Assembly: GCA_018335875.1 (NCBI GenBank)
Contig: JAGXRN010000018.1
Location: forward strand, 1 to 64,000
Length of the DNA stretch: 64,000 nt
Origin: Dethiobacter sp.
Lineage (GTDB): Bacteria; Bacillota; Dethiobacteria; Dethiobacterales; Dethiobacteraceae
Direction of reading: 5' to 3'
Numbering within the stretch: position 1 is the stretch's first letter; each line of letters begins with the position of its first letter. Made by a program: the position numbers and the translations under genes. The notes beneath the pieces are model-generated. The model was given only the letters and a program-made list of their open reading frames with translations, ran no database searches and was not told the DNA's origin. Below, one piece after another: positions 32,092 through 40,642 of the stretch.

Positions 32092-33678
32092 ATGAAGGTT
32101 CTCGTCAGTGATCAGATTTCAGAGCAGGGAGTGTCTAAACTGAGGGAGAAAGCAGTGGTGGACGTGTTCACCGATCTGTCTCCCGCACAGTTGCTGGAAA
32201 TAATCCCGGACTATGAAGCCTTGGTTGTAAGAAGCTCTACCAAGGTGACACGGCAGGTGCTCGAAGCCGGTATCAACCTGAAGGTGGTGGGTAGAGCCGG
32301 TGTCGGTGTAGACAATATTGACGTGGATGCTGCTACCCAAAGGGGGATTATTGTTATCAATGCCCCTGAGGGTAACACAATTTCCGCGGCTGAACATGCC
32401 ATTGCCATGATGACTTCACTGGCACGCAACATTCCTGCAGCCGCCTCCTCGATGAAAGCCAGGGAGTGGAAGCGCTCAAAGTTCATGGGGGTTGAACTGA
32501 ATAAGAAAACCCTTGGCCTGGTGGGGCTTGGCCGTATCGGCAGTGAAGTGGTAAAACGCGCCAAAGCCATGGGTATGGACATTATAGCCTATGATCCCTA
32601 CATTTCCGCGGAACGTGCTGAAAAGCTGGGTGTTACTCTGGCCGGCCTTGAAGAAATATACCGCAATGCCGATTTTATCACACTGCACACGCCGCTTACC
32701 AAAAGCACCTATCATATAATAGGTGAAAAAGAGCTGGCCATGATGAAACCAGGCGTGCGCCTTATCAACTGCGCCCGCGGCGGGCTGATTGACGAGCAGG
32801 CGCTTTGTGCGGCTCTTATCTCCGGCAGGGTGGCTGGAGCGGCGCTTGATGTGTTCGAGGAAGAACCGCCGGTGGACAACCCTCTCTGCGGCCTTGAAAA
32901 TGTCATTGTCACCCCGCACCTGGGTGCATCCACTGAGGAAGCACAAGTGAATGTAGCGGTGCAGGTGGCCGAACAGGTTATCAACGCCCTGCTTGGCGAG
33001 CCCCTGTTGACTGCGGTGAACGTCCCTGTAATCCCGCCGGAAACACTGGCTGACGTTAAGCCTTTTATACCTTTGATGAAGACACTGGGCTCCCTCTACA
33101 CCCAGGTCTTTAACGGCCAGGTGGAAGCCGTGGAAATACTCTACAGCGGGGAAATCGCCAATTACCCCGTGACTCCGCTGACTAATTCATTTTTAATCGG
33201 TCTATTGTCAGTAATCCTGAATGAAACCATCAACTACGTGAATGCTCCGGTAGTCGCCAAACAGCGCGGGATTAAGGTGCGTGAAGTTATAAGTAAGTCA
33301 GTGGAGAATTTCACCAACCTGATTTCAGTTAATGTTAAAACGGCAGAGGGCACCCAGACAATTGCCGGCACCCTCTATAATAAACACGATGTAAGAATTG
33401 TACAAATAGGAAAGTATCGGCTGGAAGTGGTGCCTTCACGCTATATGCTTGTCACCACTTATGTGGATATGCCCGGCGTGATCGGGCGTTTCGGGACTGC
33501 GCTTGGCAATAATACCATAAATATTGCCGGCATGCAGGTGGGGCGCCAGTCAATTGGCGGCGAGGCTGTTATGGTCCTGCAGGTAGACTCCCCTGTGGAT
33601 GAGAATATCCTTGCACAGCTGCAAAAACTTGATGCCGTCTTAACAGTGCGTTTAGTAAAGATTGATGTGGCTCAGTAA
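32092..33678 (+). CDS. serA: D-3-phosphoglycerate dehydrogenase, long form
   Basis: A 528-residue enzyme starting the serine pathway. Residues 1-310 are the D-2-hydroxyacid dehydrogenase core, with the NAD motif GLGRIGSEV near 148, the catalytic Arg in NCARGGLIDE, Glu in DVFEEEPP and His in TPHLGAST. Residues 320-450 form the intervening domain, and 455-528 an ACT domain (VDMPGVIGRFGTALGNNTINIAGM) for serine feedback. This is the type-I layout. The ATG at 32092 has proper spacing to GAGGAGG; the one at 32086 touches it. A putative attenuator lies upstream. Confidence 0.95.
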   Translation: MKVLVSDQISEQGVSKLREKAVVDVFTDLSPAQLLEIIPDYEALVVRSSTKVTRQVLEAGINLKVVGRAGVGVDNIDVDAATQRGIIVINAPEGNTISAAEHAIAMMTSLARNIPAAASSMKAREWKRSKFMGVELNKKTLGLVGLGRIGSEVVKRAKAMGMDIIAYDPYISAERAEKLGVTLAGLEEIYRNADFITLHTPLTKSTYHIIGEKELAMMKPGVRLINCARGGLIDEQALCAALISGRVAGAALDVFEEEPPVDNPLCGLENVIVTPHLGASTEEAQVNVAVQVAEQVINALLGEPLLTAVNVPVIPPETLADVKPFIPLMKTLGSLYTQVFNGQVEAVEILYSGEIANYPVTPLTNSFLIGLLSVILNETINYVNAPVVAKQRGIKVREVISKSVENFTNLISVNVKTAEGTQTIAGTLYNKHDVRIVQIGKYRLEVVPSRYMLVTTYVDMPGVIGRFGTALGNNTINIAGMQVGRQSIGGEAVMVLQVDSPVDENILAQLQKLDAVLTVRLVKIDVAQ

Positions 33679-34100
33679 ATCTCCTGGTTCACCCACCCCA
33701 GCCTGACGCCGTTATTCTCGTAAATTGCAAAGTGTATAACGCGTCGCGGAAAGTATTTTTTGGTAATGGCAAATACATGGCTGCTGCCTGGGGTGCTTCG
33801 TCCGATTATCTTGCAGGTCAGGTAGCGAAATAACACAATCTCAGCCTGGAAATTCAATGCTAGTACGTACATGTCATTGCCCGGGTGGGGCGCCTGCGCC
33901 GTGATGCCATACCTGCTGAGGGCGCTCTGCAGCGCCAGCGGATCCTGAAAGATAAAAATCTGCTGATTAGTGTGTGAAAACGGATTTGCCCAGTTGCTGT
34001 TGCTGCCCAATGTCCGGATTGAAATGGGTATATACTGGATGATAGGATTGGAGAGAAACTTGGCTGCAGACTTCATCTTCTCCACCATCTGACGGAACAT
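33672..34100 (-). CDS. Hypothetical protein
   Basis: A 142-residue soluble protein convergent with serA, whose 3' end it overlaps by 7 bases. It has a basic helical N-terminus (MFRQMVEKMKSAAKFL) and a beta-rich remainder with HVFAITKKYFPRRVIHFAIY. No family recognised and no motif suggesting catalysis. GGAGGTGAAGAAT before the ATG at 34100 sets the start, shorter than the ORF track. Confidence 0.65.
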   Translation of the reverse strand: MFRQMVEKMKSAAKFLSNPIIQYIPISIRTLGSNSNWANPFSHTNQQIFIFQDPLALQSALSRYGITAQAPHPGNDMYVLALNFQAEIVLFRYLTCKIIGRSTPGSSHVFAITKKYFPRRVIHFAIYENNGVRLGWVNQEIY

Positions 34101-34140
34101 ATTCTTCACCTCCATAAACCAGATAAGGAGCAAAGCTAAA

Positions 34141-34362
34141 ATGCCTATTTACGAATTCCGCTGTGCCAGATGCGGCGTGAAAACTGAAAAACTCTGCCGG
34201 CTTGGAGAAACAGGCGAATCATTGTCATGCCCATCCTGCGGCAGAAATGAACTTAAAAAAATTTTTTCTTTAATTCAGCGCAAGGGACGTCCGGGTGAAG
34301 ATGCCGGTGGCGGCAGCAGCTGCGGCTCCTGCAGCAGCAGCAACTGCGGCACCTGTCACTGA
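34141..34362 (+). CDS. FmdB-family zinc-ribbon protein
   Basis: A 73-residue protein whose first 45 residues match the FmdB/CxxC_CxxC_SSSS regulator family: MPIYEFRCARCG, then CPSCG, giving two CxxC pairs for one zinc. The tail is Ser/Gly/Cys-rich (SCGSCSSSNCGTCH). FmdB proteins are small putative regulators or metal proteins. AAGGAGC lies 11 bases before the ATG. Confidence 0.88.
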   Translation: MPIYEFRCARCGVKTEKLCRLGETGESLSCPSCGRNELKKIFSLIQRKGRPGEDAGGGSSCGSCSSSNCGTCH

Positions 34363-34494
34363 TAATGACCCGCTCTCTCGTTCAGGCTGATGTATTTATC
34401 ATTTAATACCAGAATCTGGCCCTGCTTGGGGCACAAGACGGCCTGTTTAACCGTAATACAGTATATGAGATGCACGATAATTTGTGTGTAGCCA

Positions 34495-34527
34495 AAACTG
34501 CCGGTAATGACCGGCGGTTTTTTTTGC
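34495..34527 (+). terminator. Terminator upstream of the DUF1614 gene
   Basis: ACTGCCGGT-AATG-ACCGGCGGT with one mismatch, then T8. It overlaps the N-terminal part of the ORF track entry 34470-35204, so that entry must start downstream. Confidence 0.75.
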
Positions 34528-34577
34528 GCTACTGGGGAAAACTAAAAAACCCATACAGACAGGGAAGGGTGAATTAT

Positions 34578-35204
34578 TTGTTTGTCACAAACATAGGAAT
34601 GCTAAGCCTGGCGGCGGTAACTGCCTTGATTTACCTTGGTTTTCTCCACCGCGTCCTGGACAGGATGCGGCTGACTAAAAAGCAGGCGCTGGTTATACTG
34701 CTGGCCATGCTGGCCGCAGGTTTTCTGCCCAACATTCCACTTGTTGGCGGTCTGTCAGTGAATATAGGAGGAGCGCTGGTGCCGGTAGGTGTGGCGGTGT
34801 ACCTGATTGTCACTGCCGATGAGGCGGTGGAAAAGCGCAGGGCTCTTTTAACTTCCGGTGTGGTAGCTGTGACCACTTTTTTCAGTGAAAAAATACTGCC
34901 CCTGCACGGGGATTTTGGTTTTGACGTGGACCCGCTGTTTGTGCCAGCCATTATAGCTGCTATCACTGCGTATGCTTTGGGCCGCTCGCGCCGGGCGGCG
35001 TTCGTGGGCGGAGTTTTTGGTGTGATTCTCACCGATATCCTTGCCTGGAGTGAAAACCTGTTCTTCTACCAGCTGCATGTCCCCATTGTGCTTGGTTCTA
35101 CAGGTGTTTTTGGCGCCGCGGTTATCAGCGGCATGGGTGCTGTGCTGCTCGCCGAGCTGGTAGGCGAAATTCTTGAACGTTTGCAGGGAGGCCCGCGCTC
35201 ATGA
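34578..35204 (+). CDS. DUF1614 membrane protein
   Basis: A 208-residue protein with six or so hydrophobic segments. The sequence FLPNIPLVGGLSVNIGGALVPVGVAVYLI and the later GVFGVILTDILAW mark the DUF1614 family. In Firmicutes this gene regularly precedes spoIIP as here, with a 4-base overlap, hinting at a sporulation role, though no function is known. GGGAAGGGTG and the TTG at 34578 give the start; the annotated upstream part lies in a terminator. Confidence 0.75.
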   Translation: MFVTNIGMLSLAAVTALIYLGFLHRVLDRMRLTKKQALVILLAMLAAGFLPNIPLVGGLSVNIGGALVPVGVAVYLIVTADEAVEKRRALLTSGVVAVTTFFSEKILPLHGDFGFDVDPLFVPAIIAAITAYALGRSRRAAFVGGVFGVILTDILAWSENLFFYQLHVPIVLGSTGVFGAAVISGMGAVLLAELVGEILERLQGGPRS

Positions 35205-36931
35205 AACGCAGTGTTCTAATTATACTTGCTCTTTTTCTTTTGCTTGTGCTTCCGACTGCACTGACAGGACTGCGTACCGCAGCACTGCGTGAACCGTCGG
35301 ATTTTCTGGAGATGCTGGAAATGGATGAAATCTCACGGGATGACGTGCTGGCAGAACGTTACTGGAGAATGGTGGACACAAACGGCCGTGAAATTATGGT
35401 CACCGGCCGCCGCATCTATGTGGGCGACGAATATATCACAGGCGACAATAAGCTGTACCGTGTTTACAAGGTGAGCGGCCGCACCGCCTACGCCCGCTAT
35501 ATCCGGGAAGTGGGAGCTGTCTTTGATGCCGGGCGAACAGGAATTTTTGCCGCACTGGCAGAGAAAGTGCTGCCAGTGCAAAACAACGAAGAAGAGGGTA
35601 ACGACCTGGCTCCTGAGACGGAGCCCCAGCGTTTAATCGGCATTTACCACACCCACAACGCTGAATCTTATGTGCCAAGCGAAGGTACTGACAGCATTTT
35701 CGGCAAAGGAGGCATTCACCAGGTGGGCGCCTCCTTTAAGGACGCCATGGAGGAAAAAGGGATCAGGGTTATTCACGATGAGACACTGCACCTTCCCCAT
35801 GACCGGGGCGCCTACCGCCGCTCCAGGCCTACGGCAGAGCGGCTGCTAAAAGAGGGGCCGGATATTATCTTTGATATACACCGCGACGCAGTGCCGCGGC
35901 ATGTCTACGCGACTCAGATTGAAGATGAATGGGTGACACAGGTGCAGTTTGTGGTGGGACGGCAAAATCCCAACATGGCAGTAAACCGCCAGTTGGCTCT
36001 GGATATGAAAAGTACTGCCGATGAGATTCACCCCGGACTGGTACGCGGTATTTTCATGGCCCGCGGCCACTACAACCAGGACCTCACACCCATGAACCTG
36101 CTGCTTGAAGTGGGAGCGCACACAAACTCACGTGAAGCCGCTGAGGGCGGGATCGCCCTTTTTACTGACGTGGTGGCCTTTTATTTCTACGGGCCCGAGG
36201 AAGAAAGGGAAAGAGCGGCGCCTTTTCAGGCCCAGAGGCCGCCGGGCGCACGCACAAGCCCCGGCAACCGCGCCGCCGCCAGAAATATCATGATGCTGCT
36301 TGGCGTCACTGCAGCTATCATCATCGGTTTTGTCCTCCTTAATACCGGCCACCTGTCCGACTTAAAAGATGTCTTTGCCCCATTTCTGTCGAGCATCAGG
36401 CGTACACTGAAACAGGGCGACCAGTATCTTTTGCCCTGGCGCGAAAAGATATACAAGCGGTCTGGGCCTGTCCGCCGCTACCTTGAGCCTGTCCTTGACA
36501 AAATAGATGTATTGGCTGCCAGAGCTTATGAAACAGCAGTCCCCTGGCTGGAAAAAGGCGACAACTTTCTTTTACCCTGGCAGGAAAGAATACACGAATT
36601 TTCGCTGCGGGCCTACCGCGGTGCGCTGCCTGTGCTTGAGCGGGCCGACAGCTTTCTTGAACCGTGGCAGGAAAAGATACATGTTTCTGCTGCAGCGGCC
36701 TGGAGCTACCTTTTCCCACGCTTGCGCGCAGCCGACCGCTACCTGTCATCCACTCAGGAGAGAATGTACAGGTCTACCCGCCGTGTTTGGGACAACCTTC
36801 TGCCCTGGCTGCTGCAGCGTGACGAGCAGCTTGCCCTGTGGCAGAAAAAAATCAGGGACTATGCCCTGATGTTAAAGGAACGTATAATAAATGCCTACAA
36901 CCGTTTCGGCAGGCGAAGAAAAATCAGGTAG
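35201..36931 (+). CDS. spoIIP: SpoIIP peptidoglycan hydrolase with a second membrane helix and 29-residue repeats
   Basis: A 576-residue protein. An N-terminal helix anchors it; residues about 140-335 are the SpoIIP amidase/endopeptidase domain (GIYHTHNAESY; DIHRDAVPR; MNLLLEVGAHTNS with the catalytic His and Glu), which cuts septal peptidoglycan during engulfment with SpoIID and SpoIIM. Known SpoIIP proteins end about there (near 400 residues). This one adds a Pro/Arg-rich linker, a second transmembrane helix (about 363-385) and about 190 residues made of five tandem repeats of about 29 residues, e.g. VLERADSFLEPWQEKIH. Topology would put the repeats in the cytoplasm of the mother cell. Overlaps the DUF1614 gene by 4 bases. 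Confidence 0.92.
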   Translation: MKRSVLIILALFLLLVLPTALTGLRTAALREPSDFLEMLEMDEISRDDVLAERYWRMVDTNGREIMVTGRRIYVGDEYITGDNKLYRVYKVSGRTAYARYIREVGAVFDAGRTGIFAALAEKVLPVQNNEEEGNDLAPETEPQRLIGIYHTHNAESYVPSEGTDSIFGKGGIHQVGASFKDAMEEKGIRVIHDETLHLPHDRGAYRRSRPTAERLLKEGPDIIFDIHRDAVPRHVYATQIEDEWVTQVQFVVGRQNPNMAVNRQLALDMKSTADEIHPGLVRGIFMARGHYNQDLTPMNLLLEVGAHTNSREAAEGGIALFTDVVAFYFYGPEEERERAAPFQAQRPPGARTSPGNRAAARNIMMLLGVTAAIIIGFVLLNTGHLSDLKDVFAPFLSSIRRTLKQGDQYLLPWREKIYKRSGPVRRYLEPVLDKIDVLAARAYETAVPWLEKGDNFLLPWQERIHEFSLRAYRGALPVLERADSFLEPWQEKIHVSAAAAWSYLFPRLRAADRYLSSTQERMYRSTRRVWDNLLPWLLQRDEQLALWQKKIRDYALMLKERIINAYNRFGRRRKIR

Positions 36932-37034
36932 TCATCCGCGGATTCTGTACGCCGTTGTTGTTGTAGTAATAACAGCAATGTTCCTTAGTTTGCAGCAAAG
37001 ACGTCGACGCCTCAAACCGGATATGTTTAAATAA
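36891..37034 (+). CDS. Possible small single-helix membrane protein (47 aa)
   Basis: A 47-residue frame overlapping the last 41 bases of spoIIP. It has AAAGGAA 9 bases upstream of the ATG, a hydrophilic N-terminus, one hydrophobic helix (LYAVVVVVITAMFLSL) and a basic tail QQRRRRLK. The start within spoIIP argues for translational coupling. No family recognised; coding is suggested by the clean helix and ribosome site only. Confidence 0.45.
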   Translation: MPTTVSAGEEKSGSHPRILYAVVVVVITAMFLSLQQRRRRLKPDMFK

Positions 37035-37181
37035 TTAATTACCGGTTTACTAATTACTCCCGTGCTTAAAGCTTTAATAAACTTATCATCTATTTAAAAC
37101 AAATTTTAAGTAAGAAATGAGTGATAATTTTGCAATATAGTAAAGCAAAACTCGTTGTTCATCTGCCGCCTATGGCAACGC

Positions 37182-37934
37182 CTATTCTTTTTTCCTCTGT
37201 GCTCCGTCGTTGCTGTCAATATAGTAATTATCTTTGTAAAGAAGTTCAGATATCGGAACAATCTGATAGCCGTTTTCTTTGGCAAAAGCGATGATTTCAG
37301 GCAGTGCGTCAGCCGTATAGCGTCCATTGTTATGAAAGAGCACAATGGCGCCGGGATGGATTTTTTCTGTCACCCTCTGGATGATGGCGGCCTCGCTCAG
37401 GTCTTTCCAGTCCAGGGAGTCCACACTCCACTGGATGGTCAGGTAACCAAGCTCGCCTGCTGCCTCTATTACCTTGTTGCTGTATTCGCCAAAAGGTGGA
37501 CGGAAAAGGTTTGGTTCCTTGCCCCACAGGTCTTTGAGGGCAAAATGGACGCGTTCCAGTTCTTTTTTAATGCCCTCTTTATCCAGCGTGTTGAGGTGAG
37601 GGTGGGTAAAGGTGTGATTGCCCAGTTCGTGGCCTGCGGCCGCGATTTTTTTTACCATATCAGGGTATTTTTCAATCCAGAAGCCTGTAAGAAAAAAGGT
37701 GGTCTTAATATTGTTTTCGTGCAGTATTTCAAGTATCCCGGGAGTGTATTCCGCCCCCCAGGAGGCGTCAAAAGAAATGGCTATTTTTTTCTCAGCTGTG
37801 TCCACATAATAAATTGGCACCATGCGCTGCGGGGCCATCACAGCGATGATCCCCCCAGGCAGAAAATCGTGCAGCACCAGCACAGCCATAATCAGGAATA
37901 ACACAGCCAGCTGCCAAAACATTTTTCTTCTCAT
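37182..37934 (-). CDS. Polysaccharide deacetylase, PdaB-like (CE4)
   Basis: A 250-residue protein with an N-terminal membrane helix and a CE4 NodB domain. The domain motifs are FDASWG (the first Asp motif, in the variant seen in PdaB), HTFTHPHL (metal-binding His-x3-His), RPPFGEY, SVDSLDW and IVLFHNN. PdaB proteins act on spore cortex peptidoglycan, making muramic delta-lactam or keeping spores viable. Position next to spoIIP, though on the other strand, agrees with a sporulation role. GAGGAGG precedes the ATG. Confidence 0.87.
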   Translation of the reverse strand: MRRKMFWQLAVLFLIMAVLVLHDFLPGGIIAVMAPQRMVPIYYVDTAEKKIAISFDASWGAEYTPGILEILHENNIKTTFFLTGFWIEKYPDMVKKIAAAGHELGNHTFTHPHLNTLDKEGIKKELERVHFALKDLWGKEPNLFRPPFGEYSNKVIEAAGELGYLTIQWSVDSLDWKDLSEAAIIQRVTEKIHPGAIVLFHNNGRYTADALPEIIAFAKENGYQIVPISELLYKDNYYIDSNDGAQRKKE

Positions 37935-38144
37935 TATAAAACCTCCTCGGGGTCAGGTTTGAAGTATTGAACCAGTTTTCACTGATTGTCCATTAAAATT
38001 TATTCGCAGTATGCCGGGGGTAGACCTGAGTCTGACGCAAATTTCAATTTGAGGCAGGAAAATGACTCAGTTGTGTCGAATTTGACATTTTTATAAACAC
38101 TGCCGGAGGAGAAACGGCTCAAGGAGTTTTAAGGAGGGCTTAGC

Positions 38145-39443
38145 TTGTATTGGAACCAAGAAGCAGAGTGTATGTCGAGAGACCGGCTGCAGGAACTGCA
38201 GCTGCAGCGTCTGAAAAAAACGGTAGAGCGCGTTTACAACAGCGTGCCCCACTATCGCAGGGCATTTCAGGCCAGAGGGCTGGACCCCGGCCATATACGC
38301 AGCCTGGACGACTTAAAAAATCTTCCCTTTACAGTCAAGCAGGACTTTCGCGATAATTACCCCTTCGGTTTGTTTACAGTACCGCAACATGAGGTAGTTC
38401 GCTATCATTCTTCATCAGGGACCACCGGCAAACCGACTGTGGTAGGCTATACACGCAATGACATCGCCACTTGGGCCGAATTGATGGCCCGTTCGCTTGT
38501 CAGCGGTGGCGCCACCCGCAACTCGGTGGTGCAAAACGCCTATGGCTACGGCCTCTTTACCGGCGGGCTCGGCGTGCACTACGGCGCCGAACTGCTTGGC
38601 GCCGCTATTATCCCTATCTCCGGCGGCAATACTCAGCGCCAGGTAATGGTGATGAAGGATTTTGGCACTGACATTCTTACCTGCACGCCAAGCTATGCTT
38701 TGTTCATCGCTGAGGTGATTGATGAAATGGGACTTAAGATGGAAGAATTCAAGCTTAAAGCAGGAATTTTCGGCGCTGAGCCGTGGTCGGAAAATATGCG
38801 CCATCAGATAGAGAGCAAACTTAAAATCGATGCCATCGATATTTATGGCTTAAGTGAAATTATCGGGCCCGGCGTGGCCATAGAATGCAGTGAGAAGTGC
38901 GGCCTCCATATTTTTGAAGACCACTTCATTCCGGAGATAATAGATTCTGAAAGCGGCGAAGTTCTGCCTTACGGGGAAAAAGGGGAACTGGTCTTTACCA
39001 CCATCACCAAAGAGGCTCTGCCGGTGATTCGCTACCGCACCCGCGACATTACTTCTCTTACTATTGAGCCCTGTATTTGCGGGCGCACCCTGGTGCGCAT
39101 GGAAAAGGTTACAGGGCGCAGCGACGATATGATAATTGTGCGCGGTGTCAATGTCTTCCCCACCCAGGTAGAAAGTGTGCTGCTTGAAATCGGCGAGACA
39201 GAGCCTCATTACCAGTTGGTGGTGACCAGGGTTAATAACCTTGACATGCTTGAAATACAGGTTGAAGTATCTGAGAGTATGTTCTCGGACAAAATAAAGC
39301 GTCTCGAGGAACTGGAGAAGAGAATCTTTAACCGCATAGACTCAGTACTTGGTATCAGCGCCAAAATCAGGCTTGTAGAACCAAAGACAATTCCGCGCAG
39401 TGAAGGAAAAGCCAAGCGCGTGATTGACAATCGCCAAATATGA
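38145..39443 (+). CDS. paaK: Phenylacetate-CoA ligase
   Basis: A 432-residue ANL ligase matching PaaK throughout: the P-loop [34 protein letters not shown], the A5 region [20 protein letters not shown] and [20 protein letters not shown]. It makes phenylacetyl-CoA or a related aryl-acetyl-CoA from the acid. A TTG start follows AAGGAGGG. hisC follows 16 bases later. In anaerobes PaaK often pairs with indolepyruvate oxidoreductase for aromatic amino-acid fermentation; those genes are not in view. Confidence 0.92.
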   Translation: MYWNQEAECMSRDRLQELQLQRLKKTVERVYNSVPHYRRAFQARGLDPGHIRSLDDLKNLPFTVKQDFRDNYPFGLFTVPQHEVVRYHSSSGTTGKPTVVGYTRNDIATWAELMARSLVSGGATRNSVVQNAYGYGLFTGGLGVHYGAELLGAAIIPISGGNTQRQVMVMKDFGTDILTCTPSYALFIAEVIDEMGLKMEEFKLKAGIFGAEPWSENMRHQIESKLKIDAIDIYGLSEIIGPGVAIECSEKCGLHIFEDHFIPEIIDSESGEVLPYGEKGELVFTTITKEALPVIRYRTRDITSLTIEPCICGRTLVRMEKVTGRSDDMIIVRGVNVFPTQVESVLLEIGETEPHYQLVVTRVNNLDMLEIQVEVSESMFSDKIKRLEELEKRIFNRIDSVLGISAKIRLVEPKTIPRSEGKAKRVIDNRQI

Positions 39444-39458
39444 CGGGGGGTTTAGCAA

Positions 39459-40565
39459 TTGAAAAAAGAGTTATTTCGCAACCAGATTCTTGCCATCAAG
39501 CCCTATGTGCCGGGGAAACCAGTGGAAGAAGTGGAAAGGGAACTGGGAATATCAAACGCAATTAAGCTGGCATCAAATGAAAACCCGCTGGGGCCTTCAC
39601 CATTGGCAGTAGAGGCCATGGCAAAGACTATAAGCAAGGTTTCGGCATATCCGGACGGCAATTGCTACTACCTGAAGAATGCACTGAGTGAGCATCTTGG
39701 CGTCACCCCCGGCCACCTTATCGTAGGGAACGGCTCCGACGAAATACTAAAACTTATCACCGAGGCTTTCCTCAATGAGGGTGAAGAGGCGGTGGTGGCA
39801 GACCCTTCTTTTTCCGAATATGATTTTTCTGTAAAGATCATGGGCGGCACTACAGTGGCAGTGCCTTTAACTGACTATACGCATGACCTGAAGGCTATGC
39901 GCGCTGCTGTTACAGAGAAGACAAAACTGGTCTTTGTATGCAACCCTAACAACCCCACGGGGACTACGGTGGGAAGGAAGCAGGTAACAGAGCTCATCGA
40001 CAGCCTGCCCGAGGGAGTTATTACCATACTGGACGAAGCCTACTACGAATATGTGGCCGACCCCGAGTACCCGGAGTCAATTGACTTTATCCACCAGGGG
40101 AAAAATGTGATTGTACTGCGCACCTTTTCCAAGATATACGGACTGGCCGGATTGCGGATCGGCTACGGCGTTGCCAATCCTGAGTTAATCGGCTCACTGA
40201 TGCGCGTTAAAGAACCCTTTAATGTGAATATGATGGCCCAGGTGGCGGCGCTGGCTGCACTGGAAGACAAAGAACATGTAGCGCGCAGCCGTGAACTTAA
40301 CGAGGAAGAAAAGATTTTCCTGGCCGGCGAGTTTACACGTCTTGGCCTTTTCCATGTGCCCACCCAGGCTAACTTTATCTGGCTGCGTGTTGCTGCCGAT
40401 TGCCGCAGTGTGTTCAACGCGCTGCTTAAGCGCGGCGTAATTGTGCGCACCGGCGACATATTCGGCGCGCCCGACGTGGTTCGTGTAACCATCGGCACAC
40501 GGGAGCAAAACAAGCGCTTTATCATGATGCTGGAAGAGGTACTCACCACAGAAGGCGTACTGTAA
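39459..40565 (+). CDS. hisC: Histidinol-phosphate / aromatic aminotransferase
   Basis: A 368-residue class I/II aminotransferase of the HisC family. Features include KLASNENPLGPSPLA near the start, CNPNNPTGT, DEAYYEY and the PLP lysine in TFSKIYGLAGLRIGYG. It is isolated from other his genes and follows paaK, so besides histidinol phosphate it may serve phenylalanine or tyrosine, a known side activity in the family. A TTG start follows GGGGGG. A terminator ends the pair. Confidence 0.88.
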   Translation: MKKELFRNQILAIKPYVPGKPVEEVERELGISNAIKLASNENPLGPSPLAVEAMAKTISKVSAYPDGNCYYLKNALSEHLGVTPGHLIVGNGSDEILKLITEAFLNEGEEAVVADPSFSEYDFSVKIMGGTTVAVPLTDYTHDLKAMRAAVTEKTKLVFVCNPNNPTGTTVGRKQVTELIDSLPEGVITILDEAYYEYVADPEYPESIDFIHQGKNVIVLRTFSKIYGLAGLRIGYGVANPELIGSLMRVKEPFNVNMMAQVAALAALEDKEHVARSRELNEEEKIFLAGEFTRLGLFHVPTQANFIWLRVAADCRSVFNALLKRGVIVRTGDIFGAPDVVRVTIGTREQNKRFIMMLEEVLTTEGVL

Positions 40566-40578
40566 ACTTAAAAAAAAA

Positions 40579-40620
40579 CGGGGGCCGCATACCATTTTGA
40601 TATGCAGCCCGCGTTATTTT
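40579..40620 (+). terminator. Terminator of paaK-hisC
   Basis: CGGGGGCCGCATA pairs with TATGCAGCCCGCG with two imperfect pairs, then TTATTTTATT. It may also serve the convergent gene. Confidence 0.7.
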
Positions 40621-40642
40621 ATTGCAGGAGATTATATCAACT

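Noticed and set aside
34369-34474. Minus-strand frame of about 39 codons (LCPKQGQILVLNDKYI)
   Set aside because: Protein-like but with a GTG start, no ribosome site seen and no partner; too weak to list as a gene.
34470-34577. N-terminal part of the DUF1614 ORF as given in the track
   Set aside because: It contains a perfect terminator hairpin; the TTG at 34578 with a ribosome site is better.
37155-37901. 248-aa plus-strand ORF opposite the deacetylase
   Set aside because: The minus strand carries all CE4 motifs; the plus frame is a shadow.
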